Translations under genes and position numbers: made by a program
The notes under the pieces: model-generated
Database searches by the model: none
Told to the model about the DNA's origin: nothing
Seen by the model: the letters and a program-made list of their open reading frames with translations, nothing else
Part shown: positions 1 through 6,133 of the stretch, one piece after another
Position numbering within the stretch: position 1 is the first letter of the stretch
Layout: every line of letters begins with the position of its first letter
NCBI GenBank assembly: GCA_025363535.1
Contig: JANYDP010000164.1
Location: forward strand, 1 to 8,491
Direction: 5' to 3'
DNA: 8,491 nucleotides
Source: Verrucomicrobiota bacterium
Lineage (GTDB): Bacteria > Verrucomicrobiota > Verrucomicrobiia > Limisphaerales > CAIQOK01

Positions 1-1
1 C

Positions 2-631
2 CTCAAACAGGCCGCCATGCAGCAACTCCTCACCGGCAAAAAACGGCTCGCAGGTTTTCACGGCGAGTGGGCGGTGAAGAAGTTTGGCGACGTTGCTTGT
101 CCTCGACGCGAAAGAGTTGACCCAAGAAAGTCTCAAGCTCACGAGTTCTGTGTTGAATTGGAGCACATTGATTCCACCAGTGGACAGCTTCTTGGTAGCA
201 CAAGCGCAGCCGGACAGGCTTCACTCAAATCTGTTTTTTATGCCGGAGATGTGCTCTTTGGAAAACTTCGCGCGTATCTCAAGAAGTATTGGCTGGCGGC
301 TCGTTCAGGCGTTTGCTCGACCGAGATTTGGGTGTTCGCACGAAACGAACGGCTCGTAACAACTGATTACCTTTTTCAAATCATAAAGACTGACCAGTTC
401 ATCGAAGCGGCCAGCAACTCTTACGGAACGCACATGCCTCGTTCAGACTGGAACATTGTCAAAAATTATGAACTACCTTTGCCGCCACTTCCCGAACAAA
501 CCGCCATCGCCGAAGTGCTGTCGGACATGGATGCGGAGATTGCGGCGTTGGAGCAGCGCTGCGACAAGACCCGCGCCGTGAAACAAGGCATGATGCAGGA
601 ATTGCTCACCGGTAAAACCAGACTGGTATGA
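2..631 (+). CDS. hsdS: Type I restriction-modification specificity subunit HsdS, C-terminal part (5' end outside window)
   Basis: HsdS directs the type I R-M complex to its bipartite DNA target. Only the second half is visible. The frame is open from base 2 and begins inside the central conserved helix (KQAAMQQLLTGKKRL, then FHGEW), so the ATG at 17 is internal and not the real start. The second target-recognition domain follows, with family-typical pieces: VELEHI, GDVLFGKLRAYLKKY, GVCSTE and GTHMPRSDW. The distal conserved region is PLPPLPEQTAIAEVLSDMD, then a long helix ending KQGMMQELLTGKTRLV and a TGA stop. The KQxxMQxLLTGKxRL motif therefore occurs at both ends of this half, as expected for the pseudo-twofold HsdS fold. 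The stop overlaps an ATG (ATGA, 628-631), but the reading frame from that ATG runs only into repeat DNA. The last 135 bp are repeated at 1514-1648. The gene looks intact from here to its 3' end. Family identity is very secure; the target sequence cannot be predicted. Confidence 0.95.
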   Translation, partial: LKQAAMQQLLTGKKRLAGFHGEWAVKKFGDVACPRRERVDPRKSQAHEFCVELEHIDSTSGQLLGSTSAAGQASLKSVFYAGDVLFGKLRAYLKKYWLAARSGVCSTEIWVFARNERLVTTDYLFQIIKTDQFIEAASNSYGTHMPRSDWNIVKNYELPLPPLPEQTAIAEVLSDMDAEIAALEQRCDKTRAVKQGMMQELLTGKTRLV

Positions 632-632
632 A
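498..632 (+). repeat. Direct repeat copy 1: hsdS 3' end
   Basis: These 135 bp match 1514-1648 at a constant offset of 1016 with no indels. The only differences are at 504 (C/T), 560 (T/C), 578 (G/T), 613 (T/C) and 625 (G/C), about 96% identity. The protein changes are A/V, C/R and V/L. This copy is the functional end of the full-length hsdS reading frame. The match stops just after the shared ATGA overlap. Confidence 0.95.
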
Positions 633-660
633 GACGGGCCACAAATCCAACATCTCGGTT

Positions 661-756
661 GCTGCGACCCCTGCCGGGGTCGTGTCCGTTTCGTTCCTTT
701 ACCGGGGGTATCGCGTGGCTCAACCCCCGGCTAAAGGCTGGCATCCCTGCGGGATG
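661..756 (+). repeat. Left REP-like array, three hairpins (copy shared with 1417-1511)
   Basis: There are three palindromes in order. The first is 665-682 (CGACCCC / GGGGTCG, 4-nt loop). The second has arms 702-709 and 723-730 (CCGGGGGT / ACCCCCGG, 13-nt loop). The third is 742-756 (CATCCC / GGGATG, 3-nt loop). The segment aligns without gaps to 1417-1512, with 661-681 identical to 1417-1437 and 701-734 differing from 1457-1490 at only 3 positions. Peptides such as AATPAG read through it are repeat translation, not protein. Confidence 0.85.
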
Positions 757-965
757 GCTGCCCGTGAACCCGGTGCGCGATCCGGGAACGAACACGGATG
801 GGTGGTCGCCCCCGAACCCGGAGGGTTCAGAGCCATTAGCCGGTGGTTGAGCGAGGAACGAGCGACACCACCGGAAAACGGTGAAATTGGATTTTGCATC
901 CCGGCGGGATGCCAGCCTCTTCTGCGCCCCGTTCGGAATCGTGTTCTCAAAACAACCATCATCCC
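757..965 (+). repeat. Additional hairpins between left REP array and transposase
   Basis: Further perfect stems lie upstream of the transposase. One is 814-828 (GAACCC / GGGTTC, 3-nt loop). One has arms 840-847 and 867-874 (CCGGTGGT / ACCACCGG, 19-nt loop). One is 896-912 (GCATCCC / GGGATGC, 3-nt loop), which resembles the third hairpin of the left array. A weaker stem pairs 780-784 with 795-799. With the left array this fills the stretch of about 330 bp between hsdS and the transposase, and no gene is supported here. The hairpins could be substrates or targets of the transposase, or transcript-stabilising structures. Confidence 0.7.
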
Positions 966-1412
966 ATGTCCTCGACCTACCTGAGCCTGCATTACCACCT
1001 CGTATTTTCCACCAAGAACCGCGAGGCCATCATCGCACCGGAATGGCGGGCGCGGCTGCACGATTATCTCGGCGGAACGGTTCGCGGCCTGGGCGGATTT
1101 CCCGAAGGCATTGGCGGCGTGGCTGACCACACACATTTGCTGGTCGGATTAAAGGCCACCCATTGTCTTTCAGATTTCATGCGCGAATTGAAAAAGGCAT
1201 CCTCGACATGGGTGCATCACGAAATCGGATTACGCGCGTTCGCGTGGCAGGAGGGTTATGCGGCATTTACCGTCAGCGCGACCGCGCGGGAAAGCGTGAA
1301 GCATTACATTGCCAATCAGGAGGAGCATCATCGCGTGAAATCGTTTCGCGAGGAATTGATTGAGATGCTGACCAAGGCCGGAATTGAATATGATCCAAAA
1401 TATCTTGATTGA
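966..1412 (+). CDS. REP-associated tyrosine transposase (RAYT / IS200-like TnpA)
   Basis: The product is 148 aa, the usual size for this single-domain HUH nuclease, which cuts and rejoins single-stranded DNA through a transient 5'-phosphotyrosine link. Recognisable motifs are LHYHLVFSTKNR near the N-terminus, the metal-binding HUH pair DHTHLLVGL (His55, His57), FAWQEGYAAFTVS (about residues 92-104), and the catalytic helix KHYIANQEEHH with Tyr114 and Gln118. All key residues are present, so the enzyme may be active. ATG 966 is chosen because the conserved N-terminal strand starts a few residues later; a longer in-frame reading from 894 only adds hairpin-repeat sequence. No clear Shine-Dalgarno sequence precedes it. 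The reading frame lies between two repeat arrays, and the right array begins 4 nt after its stop codon. Confidence 0.9.
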   Translation: MSSTYLSLHYHLVFSTKNREAIIAPEWRARLHDYLGGTVRGLGGFPEGIGGVADHTHLLVGLKATHCLSDFMRELKKASSTWVHHEIGLRAFAWQEGYAAFTVSATARESVKHYIANQEEHHRVKSFREELIEMLTKAGIEYDPKYLD

Positions 1413-1416
1413 AATC

Positions 1417-1511
1417 GCTGCGACCCCTGCCGGGGTCTTTTCTCTCGTGCTACGCCACCGGGGGTGTCGCCTCGCTCAACCCCCGGCTAATCGCTTCCAT
1501 GCCTCTGGCAT
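1417..1511 (+). repeat. Right REP-like array, three hairpins
   Basis: This array has the same order of structures as 661-756. The first is 1422-1437 (GACCCC / GGGGTC). The second has arms 1458-1465 and 1479-1486 (CCGGGGGT / ACCCCCGG). The third is 1499-1511 (ATGCC / GGCAT, 3-nt loop). The third hairpin differs from its left counterpart at a base pair while keeping pairing: C745-G753 on the left corresponds to G1501-C1509 on the right. Confidence 0.85.
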
Positions 1512-1513
1512 AA

Positions 1514-1647
1514 AAACCGTCATCGCCGAAGTGCTGTCGGACATGGATGCGGAGATTGCGGCGTTGGAGCAGCGCCGCGACAAGACCCGCGCCTTGAAAC
1601 AAGGCATGATGCAGGAATTGCTCACCGGCAAAACCAGACTCGTATGA
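1514..1647 (+). pseudogene. hsdS: Orphan hsdS C-terminal fragment (44 codons plus stop)
   Basis: This fragment encodes the distal conserved helix of HsdS (TVIAEVLSDMD, then EQRRDKTRALKQGMMQELLTGK, ending TRLV and TGA). It has no target-recognition domain, so it cannot act as a specificity subunit. It is nearly identical to the end of the upstream hsdS. The frame is open back through the right REP array to TTG 1384 / ATG 1390 inside the transposase gene, so an 80-odd-residue read-through peptide could be translated. Its TGA overlaps the start of the next gene as ATGA (1644-1647). It may therefore survive because ribosomes ending here restart on the downstream gene. It is most simply the remnant of a second hsdS, or of a duplication that accompanied the RAYT element. 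Confidence 0.85.
1644..1647 (+). promoter_or_regulatory. ATGA stop-start overlap (translational coupling site)
   Basis: The TGA ending the hsdS-tail frame shares two bases with the ATG of the AlbA_2/GHKL gene. The bases upstream contain no purine-rich ribosome-binding site, so reinitiation after the hsdS tail is the likely route. The same ATGA occurs at 628-631 after the full-length hsdS, where no gene now follows. Confidence 0.6.
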
Positions 1648-3014
1648 AAGAGAACCAACAGATCGAGTGGAAAGAATCGTGGCGCGACGAGTATCTGCGC
1701 TGGATTTGCGGCTTTGCCAATGCCGAGGGCGGCGTGTTGCACATCGGCCGGAATGACCGGGGCGTGGTCGTCGGCGTGCCGGATGCGGCCCGGCTCATGG
1801 AAGAGATTCCCAACAAGGTGCGGGACATTCTCGGCATCATCGTGGGGGTGAACCTGCGGGAGGAGGCCGGGAAGGAATTTCTGGAAATCGTGGTGGAGTC
1901 TTACCCATATCCCGTGAGCTACAAGGGCGAGTATCACCTCCGCAGCGGCAGCACGAAGCAGGAGTTGAAGGGCGCGGCGTTGGATAAATTTCTCCTGCGT
2001 AAACAGGGCCGGCATTGGGACGGCGTGCCGGTGTTGCCGGTAACGGCCCGTGACTTGTCGCCGCCGGCCATCGCCCTGTTCCGTCGGCTGGCCAAGGAAA
2101 GCGGTCGGCTGGATGCGAGCGTGCGGCGCGAATCCGCCGCCGGGCTGTTGGCGAAGTTGAATCTGCTCGATGGTGGCCACCTCAAGCGGGCGGCCGTGCT
2201 GCTGTTTCACCCCGATCCAGAGCGGTTCATCACCGGGGCGTTCATCAAGATCGGCTATTTTCAGACGGATTCGGAGTTGCTTTACCACGATGAGGTGCAT
2301 GGCGATCTGTTCAGCCAGGCGCAAAAGACGATGGAATTGCTGCTCACCAAATACCTGAAGGCGGGCATCCGCTACCGGGGCATCCAGCGGGTGGAAACGC
2401 TGCCCGTGCCCGAGGCGGCACTGCGGGAGGCGGTGCTCAATGCCATCATCCACAAGGATTACGCCAGCGGAGCGCCGGTCCAAATCCGGGTCTATGGCGA
2501 CCGGCTGAAAGTATGGAACGCGGGTGAATTGCCGGGCAACTGGTCCGTCGCGAACCTTCTGGGAGAACATTCCTCCCGTCCGTTCAATCCTTCCGTGGCC
2601 AACGCTTTTTTCCGCGCCGGGGCGATTGAGGCATGGGGGCGCGGCGTGCAGCGGATTTTGGACGCCTGCCGGGAGGCGGGTGCGCCCGCGCCGGCCATCC
2701 GCTACCAGCCGGGGGATTTGTGGGTGGAGTTTGCCTTCCCGACGGAGTATGTCGCCCTGGTTTCGGCAGGAGTAAAGCGGGAGGAAGGTGGGGTGAAAAG
2801 TAGGGTGAAAAGTAGGGTGAAAGGTAAGGAGAAAAACAGCGACCGCGTGCTGGCATTGCTGGGTCGCAATTCGCTGGCAACGACGCAGGAGATGGCAGCC
2901 GCCCTCGCCCTGAGCCGCGCCGGGGTGGAAAAAATCCTCCGCCTGCTCAAGAAGTCTGGTCGTCTTCGTCGTGTCGGCCCGGCCAAAGGCGGACACTGGG
3001 AGGTTCTGCCATGA
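1644..3014 (+). CDS. AlbA_2 (Schlafen-type) / GHKL ATP-binding protein with C-terminal winged helix, R-M accessory
   Basis: The product is 456 aa. Residues 1-115 match the AlbA_2 nucleic-acid-binding domain: IEWKESW at 7-13, then ICGFANAEGGVLHIG, a D/G turn and VVVGV. The middle carries a GHKL ATPase half: the N-box helix LREAVLNAIIHKDYA with Glu262 and Asn266, and the WGRG glycine motif at 331-334. Residues 384-395 form a basic repeat linker (VKSR units). The last 60 residues form a winged-helix-like end (TTQEMAAALALSRAGVEKILRLLKKSGRL, then GGHWEVLP). Members are often labelled 'ATP-dependent DNA helicase RecG', but no helicase motifs are present. The start overlaps the hsdS-tail stop (ATGA) and has no visible Shine-Dalgarno sequence, so translation probably depends on coupling. 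Placement between hsdS and hsdR suggests a regulatory or auxiliary defence role. Family calls are strong; function is inferred. Confidence 0.85.
   Translation: MKENQQIEWKESWRDEYLRWICGFANAEGGVLHIGRNDRGVVVGVPDAARLMEEIPNKVRDILGIIVGVNLREEAGKEFLEIVVESYPYPVSYKGEYHLRSGSTKQELKGAALDKFLLRKQGRHWDGVPVLPVTARDLSPPAIALFRRLAKESGRLDASVRRESAAGLLAKLNLLDGGHLKRAAVLLFHPDPERFITGAFIKIGYFQTDSELLYHDEVHGDLFSQAQKTMELLLTKYLKAGIRYRGIQRVETLPVPEAALREAVLNAIIHKDYASGAPVQIRVYGDRLKVWNAGELPGNWSVANLLGEHSSRPFNPSVANAFFRAGAIEAWGRGVQRILDACREAGAPAPAIRYQPGDLWVEFAFPTEYVALVSAGVKREEGGVKSRVKSRVKGKEKNSDRVLALLGRNSLATTQEMAAALALSRAGVEKILRLLKKSGRLRRVGPAKGGHWEVLP
2793..2828 (+). repeat. In-frame 12-bp tandem repeat (three units)
   Basis: Units lie at 2793-2804 and 2805-2816 (both GTGAAAAGTAGG) and 2817-2828 (GTGAAAGGTAAG, diverged at 3 positions). 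They encode VKSR-VKSR-VKGK, a basic linker between the GHKL part and the C-terminal winged helix. Because the period is a multiple of three, copy-number change would alter linker length without a frameshift. Confidence 0.9.
2998..3003 (+). promoter_or_regulatory. Shine-Dalgarno sequence of hsdR
   Basis: GGGAGG lies 7 nt upstream of ATG 3011, inside the last codons of the preceding gene. It is the clearest ribosome-binding site in the operon. It supports the chosen hsdR start and independent initiation in addition to ATGA coupling. Confidence 0.7.
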
Positions 3015-6000
3015 GCACCATCGGCCAGATCGAACGCAAAACCCAGCAGCGGGTGGTGAAGCTGTTCACGGACAAATCGCATCCGCATTGTCTGGGCTAC
3101 ACCTACCTCGGCAACTGGGAAGAGCGTGACTTCAACCGGAACATCGAGGTGGAACAGTTGTGCGCCTTCCTGAAAAAGAAGCAGGGCTACGAAGACGGCC
3201 TGATTGCCAAGGCGCTGCACCAATTGGAAAAGGCCGCCGGTGACACGAGCAAAAGCCTCTACGACCGTAACCTCGAAGTCTATGGCTTGCTGCGTTACGG
3301 CGTGAAGGTGAAGCCGGACGTGGGCGAGAACGCGGTGACGGTTCACCTGATTGATTGGGAGCATCCCGAAAACAATGATTTCGCCATCGCCGAGGAAGTG
3401 ACCGTCCTTGCCGCCGATGCCAAGGCGCACACCAAACGCCCCGACGTGGTGATTTACGTCAACGGCATCGCGCTCGGTGTGCTGGAATTGAAACGCTCGA
3501 CGGTTTCCGTGGCCGAAGGCATCCGGCAAAATCTGGACAACCAGAAAAAGGAATTCATCCAGCCGTTTTTTTCCACGGTGCAATTGGTGCTGGCAGGCAA
3601 CGACGCCGAAGGTCTGCGCTACGGCAGCATCGAAACCAAAGAGAAGTATTACCTGACTTGGAAAGAGAGCGCCGCCAAGTTCACGACCGGAGATTTGGGT
3701 TTGCTCGACGCCGCCTTGGTTCAACTTTGCAGCAAGGCGCGGCTGCTGGAATTCATTCATGATTTCATCGTGTTCGACGCCGGGACGAAGAAGCTTTGCC
3801 GTCACAACCAGTATTACGCGGTGCGGGCGTCACAGGATTTCGTCGGTCGGCGTGAGGGTGGCATCATCTGGAACACGCAGGGCAGCGGCAAAAGTTTAAT
3901 CATGGTCTGGCTGGCCAAGTGGATTCGGGAGAACGTGAAAAATTCCCGCGTGCTCATCATCACCGACCGGACGGAACTGGATGAGCAGATTGAAAAGATT
4001 TTCCTCGGGGTCAAAGAGGACATTTACCGCACCCAGAGCGGCGCGGATTTGATTGCCCGCCTGAACGCCGCGACGCCGTGGCTGATGTGTTCGCTGATTC
4101 ATAAGTTCGGCGGCAAGGAGGATGGCGAGGAAGTGGGGGACATCAAGGGCTACATTGAAGAAGTCAAAAAAGCCCTGCCCAAGGATTTCTTGGCCAAGGG
4201 CGATTTGTATGTGTTCGTGGATGAATGTCACCGGACGCAATCCGGTGATTTGCATCAAGCGATGAAGGCGATTCTGCCAAACGCGGTGTTCATCGGCTTC
4301 ACCGGCACGCCGCTGCTGAAATCCGACAAGAAAAAGAGCATCGAGATTTTTGGCCGCTACATCCACACCTACAAATTCGACGAAGCGGTGAAGGATGGCG
4401 TGGTGCTGGATTTGCGCTACGAGGCACGGGACATTGACCAGAACATCCTGTCGCAGGACAAGATTGATAAATGGTTTGAACTGAAAACCAAAGGGCTGAC
4501 GGATTTGGCCAAGGCACAATTAAAGCAACGCTGGGGCACGATGCAGAAGGTAATGTCTTGCCATGACCGGCTCGAAAAGATTGTCGCCGACATCCTGATG
4601 GACATGGAAACGCGTGACCGGCTCAAAAGCGGGCGCGGCAATGCGTTGCTGGTTTCCGGCAGCATTTATCAGGCGTGCAAGTTTTACGAGTTGTTCGACA
4701 AAACGGATTTGCGCGGCAAGTGCGCCATCATTACGTCGTATTCGCCGACGGCTTCATCAATCAAGGGCGAAGAAAGTGGCGAAGGGTTGACGGAAAAACT
4801 CCGGCAATACGACATCTACAAGAAGATGCTGGCGGGGTGGTTCAATGAGCCGGAGGAAGAAGCGGTCAAGAAAATCGAAGAGTTCTCGTTGGCGGTGAAA
4901 AAGAAATTCATCGAGCAACCGAACCAGTTGAAGCTGGTCATCGTCGTGGACAAATTGCTGACCGGCTTCGATGCGCCCCCGGCGACGTTTCTCTACATTG
5001 ACAAACAGATGCAGGACCACGGCCTGTTCCAAGCCATCTGCCGCGTGAACCGGCTGGACGGCGAAGACAAAGATTACGGCTACATCATTGATTACAAAGA
5101 CCTGTTCAAAAGCCTTGAAGGTGCGGTGCAGGATTACACGTCCGGTGCGTTCGACGCCTACGACAAAGAGGACGTGGCGGGCTTGCTCGAAAACCGTTTG
5201 GAAAAAGGTCGTGAGGATTTGGAGGCGGCATTGGAATCTGTGCGGGCACTTTGTGAACCCATCGCCGCACCCAGAGATGACGCGGCGTTCTACCGTTACT
5301 TTTCATCCCAAGACCAAGGCAACGCGGAGCAATTGAAGGCCAACGAGCCGAAACGACTTTCGCTCTACAAACTGACGGCGGCGTTGACTCGCGCCTATGC
5401 CAATCTTGCCGGGGAAATGTCCGAAGCCGGTTTCACCGAAGCCGAAGCGGCCAAAATCAAAACCGAGGTGACGTTTTACGAAAATCTCCGCACCCAAATA
5501 AAACTGCACAGCGGCGACGCCATTGACCTGAAGCAGTATGAACCGGCGATGCGGCATCTGATTGACGCCTACATTCGCGCCGAGGAAAGCGAACGAGTTT
5601 CGGATTTGGATGATTTGTCGCTGATTCAATTGATTGTGGAGCGTGGCGCGGACGCGGTGAAATCCCTGCCCAAGAGCATCCGGCAAAACGAAACCGCCGT
5701 GGCCGAAACCATTGAGAACAATGTCCGCAAGCTCATCATTGATGAGCAGCCCATCAACCCGAAGTATTACGACCGGATGTCGGAATTGCTGGATGCTTTG
5801 ATTCTGCAGCGGAAGCAGGAGGCGTTGGATTACAAACAATATCTGGAGAAAATCGTCGCGCTGACGAAGCAGGTTAAGAATCCCAGCACCGGCGGGACGT
5901 ATCCAAAAACCCTGAACACCACTGCACTCCGCGCACTGTATGACAATCTAGGCAAGGATGAGCCGCTGGCGATGGCGTTGAATGATGCGGTCAACCACAG

Positions 6001-6133
6001 CACGGAAGCCAACTGGCGGGATAACATTTTCAAAGTGAAGAAAGTGAAATACGCCATCAAGAAGGTGCTGAAAGATGACGACGCGCTGACCGAGCAGGTG
6101 TTGACGCTGGTGAAAAAGCAGAATGATTACTGA
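3011..6133 (+). CDS. hsdR: Type I restriction-modification motor/endonuclease subunit HsdR
   Basis: HsdR translocates DNA past the bound HsdMS complex using ATP and cuts it at a distance. The product is 1040 aa, a full-length size. The N-terminal nuclease has the PD-(D/E)xK signature RPDVVIYVNGIALGVLELK (Asp145, Glu159, Lys161). The SF2 motor follows: Walker A TQGSGKS (Gly291-Ser295), TDRTELDEQI, DECH box (404-407), GFTGTP (Thr431-Pro434), DKLLTGFDAP (647 on) and QAICRVNR (674-681). The rest is a largely helical C-terminal domain rich in Glu/Lys/Leu, of the kind found at the end of HsdR. All catalytic motifs are intact and no frameshift is seen. ATG 3011 overlaps the previous stop (ATGA) and has GGGAGG 7 nt upstream. 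The stop overlaps the next gene by 11 nt. Restriction activity needs HsdM, which is outside the window. Confidence 0.97.
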   Translation: MSTIGQIERKTQQRVVKLFTDKSHPHCLGYTYLGNWEERDFNRNIEVEQLCAFLKKKQGYEDGLIAKALHQLEKAAGDTSKSLYDRNLEVYGLLRYGVKVKPDVGENAVTVHLIDWEHPENNDFAIAEEVTVLAADAKAHTKRPDVVIYVNGIALGVLELKRSTVSVAEGIRQNLDNQKKEFIQPFFSTVQLVLAGNDAEGLRYGSIETKEKYYLTWKESAAKFTTGDLGLLDAALVQLCSKARLLEFIHDFIVFDAGTKKLCRHNQYYAVRASQDFVGRREGGIIWNTQGSGKSLIMVWLAKWIRENVKNSRVLIITDRTELDEQIEKIFLGVKEDIYRTQSGADLIARLNAATPWLMCSLIHKFGGKEDGEEVGDIKGYIEEVKKALPKDFLAKGDLYVFVDECHRTQSGDLHQAMKAILPNAVFIGFTGTPLLKSDKKKSIEIFGRYIHTYKFDEAVKDGVVLDLRYEARDIDQNILSQDKIDKWFELKTKGLTDLAKAQLKQRWGTMQKVMSCHDRLEKIVADILMDMETRDRLKSGRGNALLVSGSIYQACKFYELFDKTDLRGKCAIITSYSPTASSIKGEESGEGLTEKLRQYDIYKKMLAGWFNEPEEEAVKKIEEFSLAVKKKFIEQPNQLKLVIVVDKLLTGFDAPPATFLYIDKQMQDHGLFQAICRVNRLDGEDKDYGYIIDYKDLFKSLEGAVQDYTSGAFDAYDKEDVAGLLENRLEKGREDLEAALESVRALCEPIAAPRDDAAFYRYFSSQDQGNAEQLKANEPKRLSLYKLTAALTRAYANLAGEMSEAGFTEAEAAKIKTEVTFYENLRTQIKLHSGDAIDLKQYEPAMRHLIDAYIRAEESERVSDLDDLSLIQLIVERGADAVKSLPKSIRQNETAVAETIENNVRKLIIDEQPINPKYYDRMSELLDALILQRKQEALDYKQYLEKIVALTKQVKNPSTGGTYPKTLNTTALRALYDNLGKDEPLAMALNDAVNHSTEANWRDNIFKVKKVKYAIKKVLKDDDALTEQVLTLVKKQNDY

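Larger units (their letters stand above)
661..1511 (+). mobile_element. REP-RAYT-REP element (IS200-like Y1 transposase flanked by hairpin repeats)
   Basis: A Y1 transposase gene (966-1412) lies between two directly repeated arrays of imperfect palindromes. The left array starts at 661 and the right array covers 1417-1511. The two align without gaps at offset 756, and their first 21 bp are identical. The right array ends 2-3 bp before the duplicated hsdS tail begins at 1514, so the boundary is sharp. The layout fits RAYT/REP systems, in which a single-strand-specific HUH transposase is associated with hairpin repeats. The exact cleavage ends are not determined; 661 and 1511 are the limits of repeat identity and hairpin structure. 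About 30 bp (632-660) between the hsdS stop and the left array are unexplained. Confidence 0.75.
1514..1648 (+). repeat. Direct repeat copy 2: hsdS 3' end
   Basis: This is the second copy of 498-632, with 5 mismatches in 135 bp. The codons at the variable positions (CGC Arg, TTG Leu) look closer to the usual HsdS consensus than those of copy 1 (TGC Cys, GTG Val). That is an impression from memory of the family, not a computed comparison. Confidence 0.95.

Noticed and set aside
2..49. ATG at 17 as the true start of an independent short hsdS gene
   Set aside because: The frame is open to the window edge and the sequence on both sides of the ATG is the central conserved HsdS helix, so the ATG is an internal methionine.
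628..984. Plus-strand frame starting at the ATGA overlap after hsdS (118 aa)
   Set aside because: It translates the hairpin arrays (AATPAG, QPPAKGWHP). A similar peptide appears wherever the repeat is read, so it is repeat translation and not a gene.
661..1511. Regularly spaced repeats considered as a CRISPR array
   Set aside because: Only two long copies exist, with a transposase between them. The units are hairpins of differing sequence, not short identical repeats with unique spacers.
1476..2996. 506-codon open frame on the minus strand opposite the AlbA_2/GHKL gene
   Set aside because: It mirrors a well-supported gene with codon-biased G+C-rich sequence. Its translation is His/Arg/Gln-rich with no motif, and it runs into the repeat and hsdS tail.
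2702..3805. 367-codon open frame on the minus strand opposite hsdR
   Set aside because: It is antisense to the conserved HsdR nuclease region, spans the AlbA_2/hsdR junction, and has no recognisable domain or ribosome-binding site.
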